The translations under genes were made by a program, and so were the position numbers. From Azolla caroliniana (Eukaryota; Polypodiophyta), in assembly GCA_043228905.1 (NCBI GenBank), contig JBHGNT010000008.1:12028001-12092000 (forward strand): DNA of 64,000 nucleotides, in the 5' to 3' direction. Positions 63,633-64,000 of the stretch are shown here, in pieces. The notes beneath the pieces were generated by a model. The model did no database searches. It saw only the letters and a list, made by a program, of their open reading frames with translations, and had not been told where the DNA came from. How positions within the stretch are numbered: position 1 is the stretch's first letter; each line of letters starts with the position of its first letter.

Positions 63633-64000
63633 CAGTGATCAACGACATTGCCGGCCCAGTCGGCATCAGTGTAGCCGACCAACTGTGGGGCTATATCGGT
63701 CCGATATAGCAGTCCGCGGTCCTTAGTGCCGCTTGCGTACCGCAGTACGCGTTGCGCACATTGAAGATTCTCCTCGGTAGGTCGCGCCATGAACTGACTG
63801 ATCACCCCGACCGGATAACTGAGATCGGGTCGGGTGATGGTCAAGTAGACAAGGCTTCCGACAACTTGTCGGAACTTTGTCGGATCACAAACCTTGCCGG
63901 AATTGGGGCGAAGCTTGACAGTTGTGTCCAAAGGAGTCGAGACGGACTTACAATTTGCCATCCCGAATTTGAAGAGCATATTCAACGCGTAATGACGTTG
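63633..64000 (-). pseudogene. C0 RT C-terminus and RNase H start
   Basis: Minus-strand frame: KFGMANCKSVSTPLDTTV, VGSLVYLTITRPDLSYPVG and YTDADWAGNVVDH, ending at the Cb insertion. The first RNase H acidic segment (YTDADWAG) is intact. Reading continues right beyond the window and left at 58,098. Confidence 0.85.

Noticed and set aside
1-64000. Endogenous pararetrovirus or env-bearing retrovirus
   Set aside because: All pol regions have integrase and most lie between LTRs with 5-bp duplications; no movement protein, and ORF3 shows no signal peptide or transmembrane helix.

Overview
The window is plant-type (streptophyte) nuclear DNA made almost wholly of LTR retrotransposons. I find no host gene, rRNA, intact tRNA or CRISPR array. 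The plant call rests on Ty1/copia elements with the initiator-Met tRNA primer site TGGTATCAGAGC, a Ty3 chromovirus with a C-terminal chromodomain, and several Ty3 elements of the non-chromoviral Athila/Tat style. The sequence alone does not separate charophyte, bryophyte, lycophyte, fern or seed plant. Nested insertions with 5-bp target-site duplications (TSDs) suggest a silent, repeat-rich region. Family names used here: E (E1-E3), G2, G4, G5, F (F1, F2 and solo LTRs), Cv (chromovirus), Ca, Cb, C0, C1 (copia). || Layout, left to right. 1-7170: 3' part of E1 (+): an intact protease-RT-RNase H-integrase frame, a second long ORF (ORF3) and the 3' LTR. 7171-9440: unassigned purine-rich DNA and an LTR-like end. 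9594-14987: F1 (+), a Ty3 element of a very different clade with its 3' LTR. 15196-15990: an unknown minus-strand ORF. 16367-20676: copia Ca (+), TSD CTGCC, with a deletion from RT into the 3' LTR. 21934-36000: a nest in which G2 (-) is split by copia C1 (-, TSD CTTCG), C1 is split by a 5'-truncated E element (E2, -), and E2 is split by a solo F-type LTR. 35237-43024: fragment F2 and decayed element E3 (+), whose LTR holds another solo F-type LTR. 43025-56748: a second nest in which G5 (+) is split by chromovirus Cv (-), and the LTR of Cv is split by G4 (+, TSD TGCCT). 56749-64000: copia C0 (-) inserted in G5 and itself split by young copia Cb (-, TSD CAGTG). || How the parts work together. 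Each element encodes capsid (gag), protease, reverse transcriptase/RNase H and integrase for its own copy-and-paste cycle; LTRs carry TATA-type promoters, and primer-binding and polypurine sites flank the internal regions. Most frames carry stops, many of which fit CGA-to-TGA or TGG-to-TAG/TGA change, as expected for methylated, silenced repeats. E1 pol and ORF3 are the best preserved coding regions. || Most notable: (1) ORF3 of the E family, a roughly 950-residue coiled-coil protein found in all three E copies with a shared C-terminal tail; (2) a coiled coil plus a second retropepsin-like domain downstream of integrase, in frame, in G2; (3) a block of about 37 bp kept just upstream of four E-type LTRs that contains a sequence complementary to the primer-binding site of the related element G4; (4) tRNA-like A/B boxes inside two LTR families.
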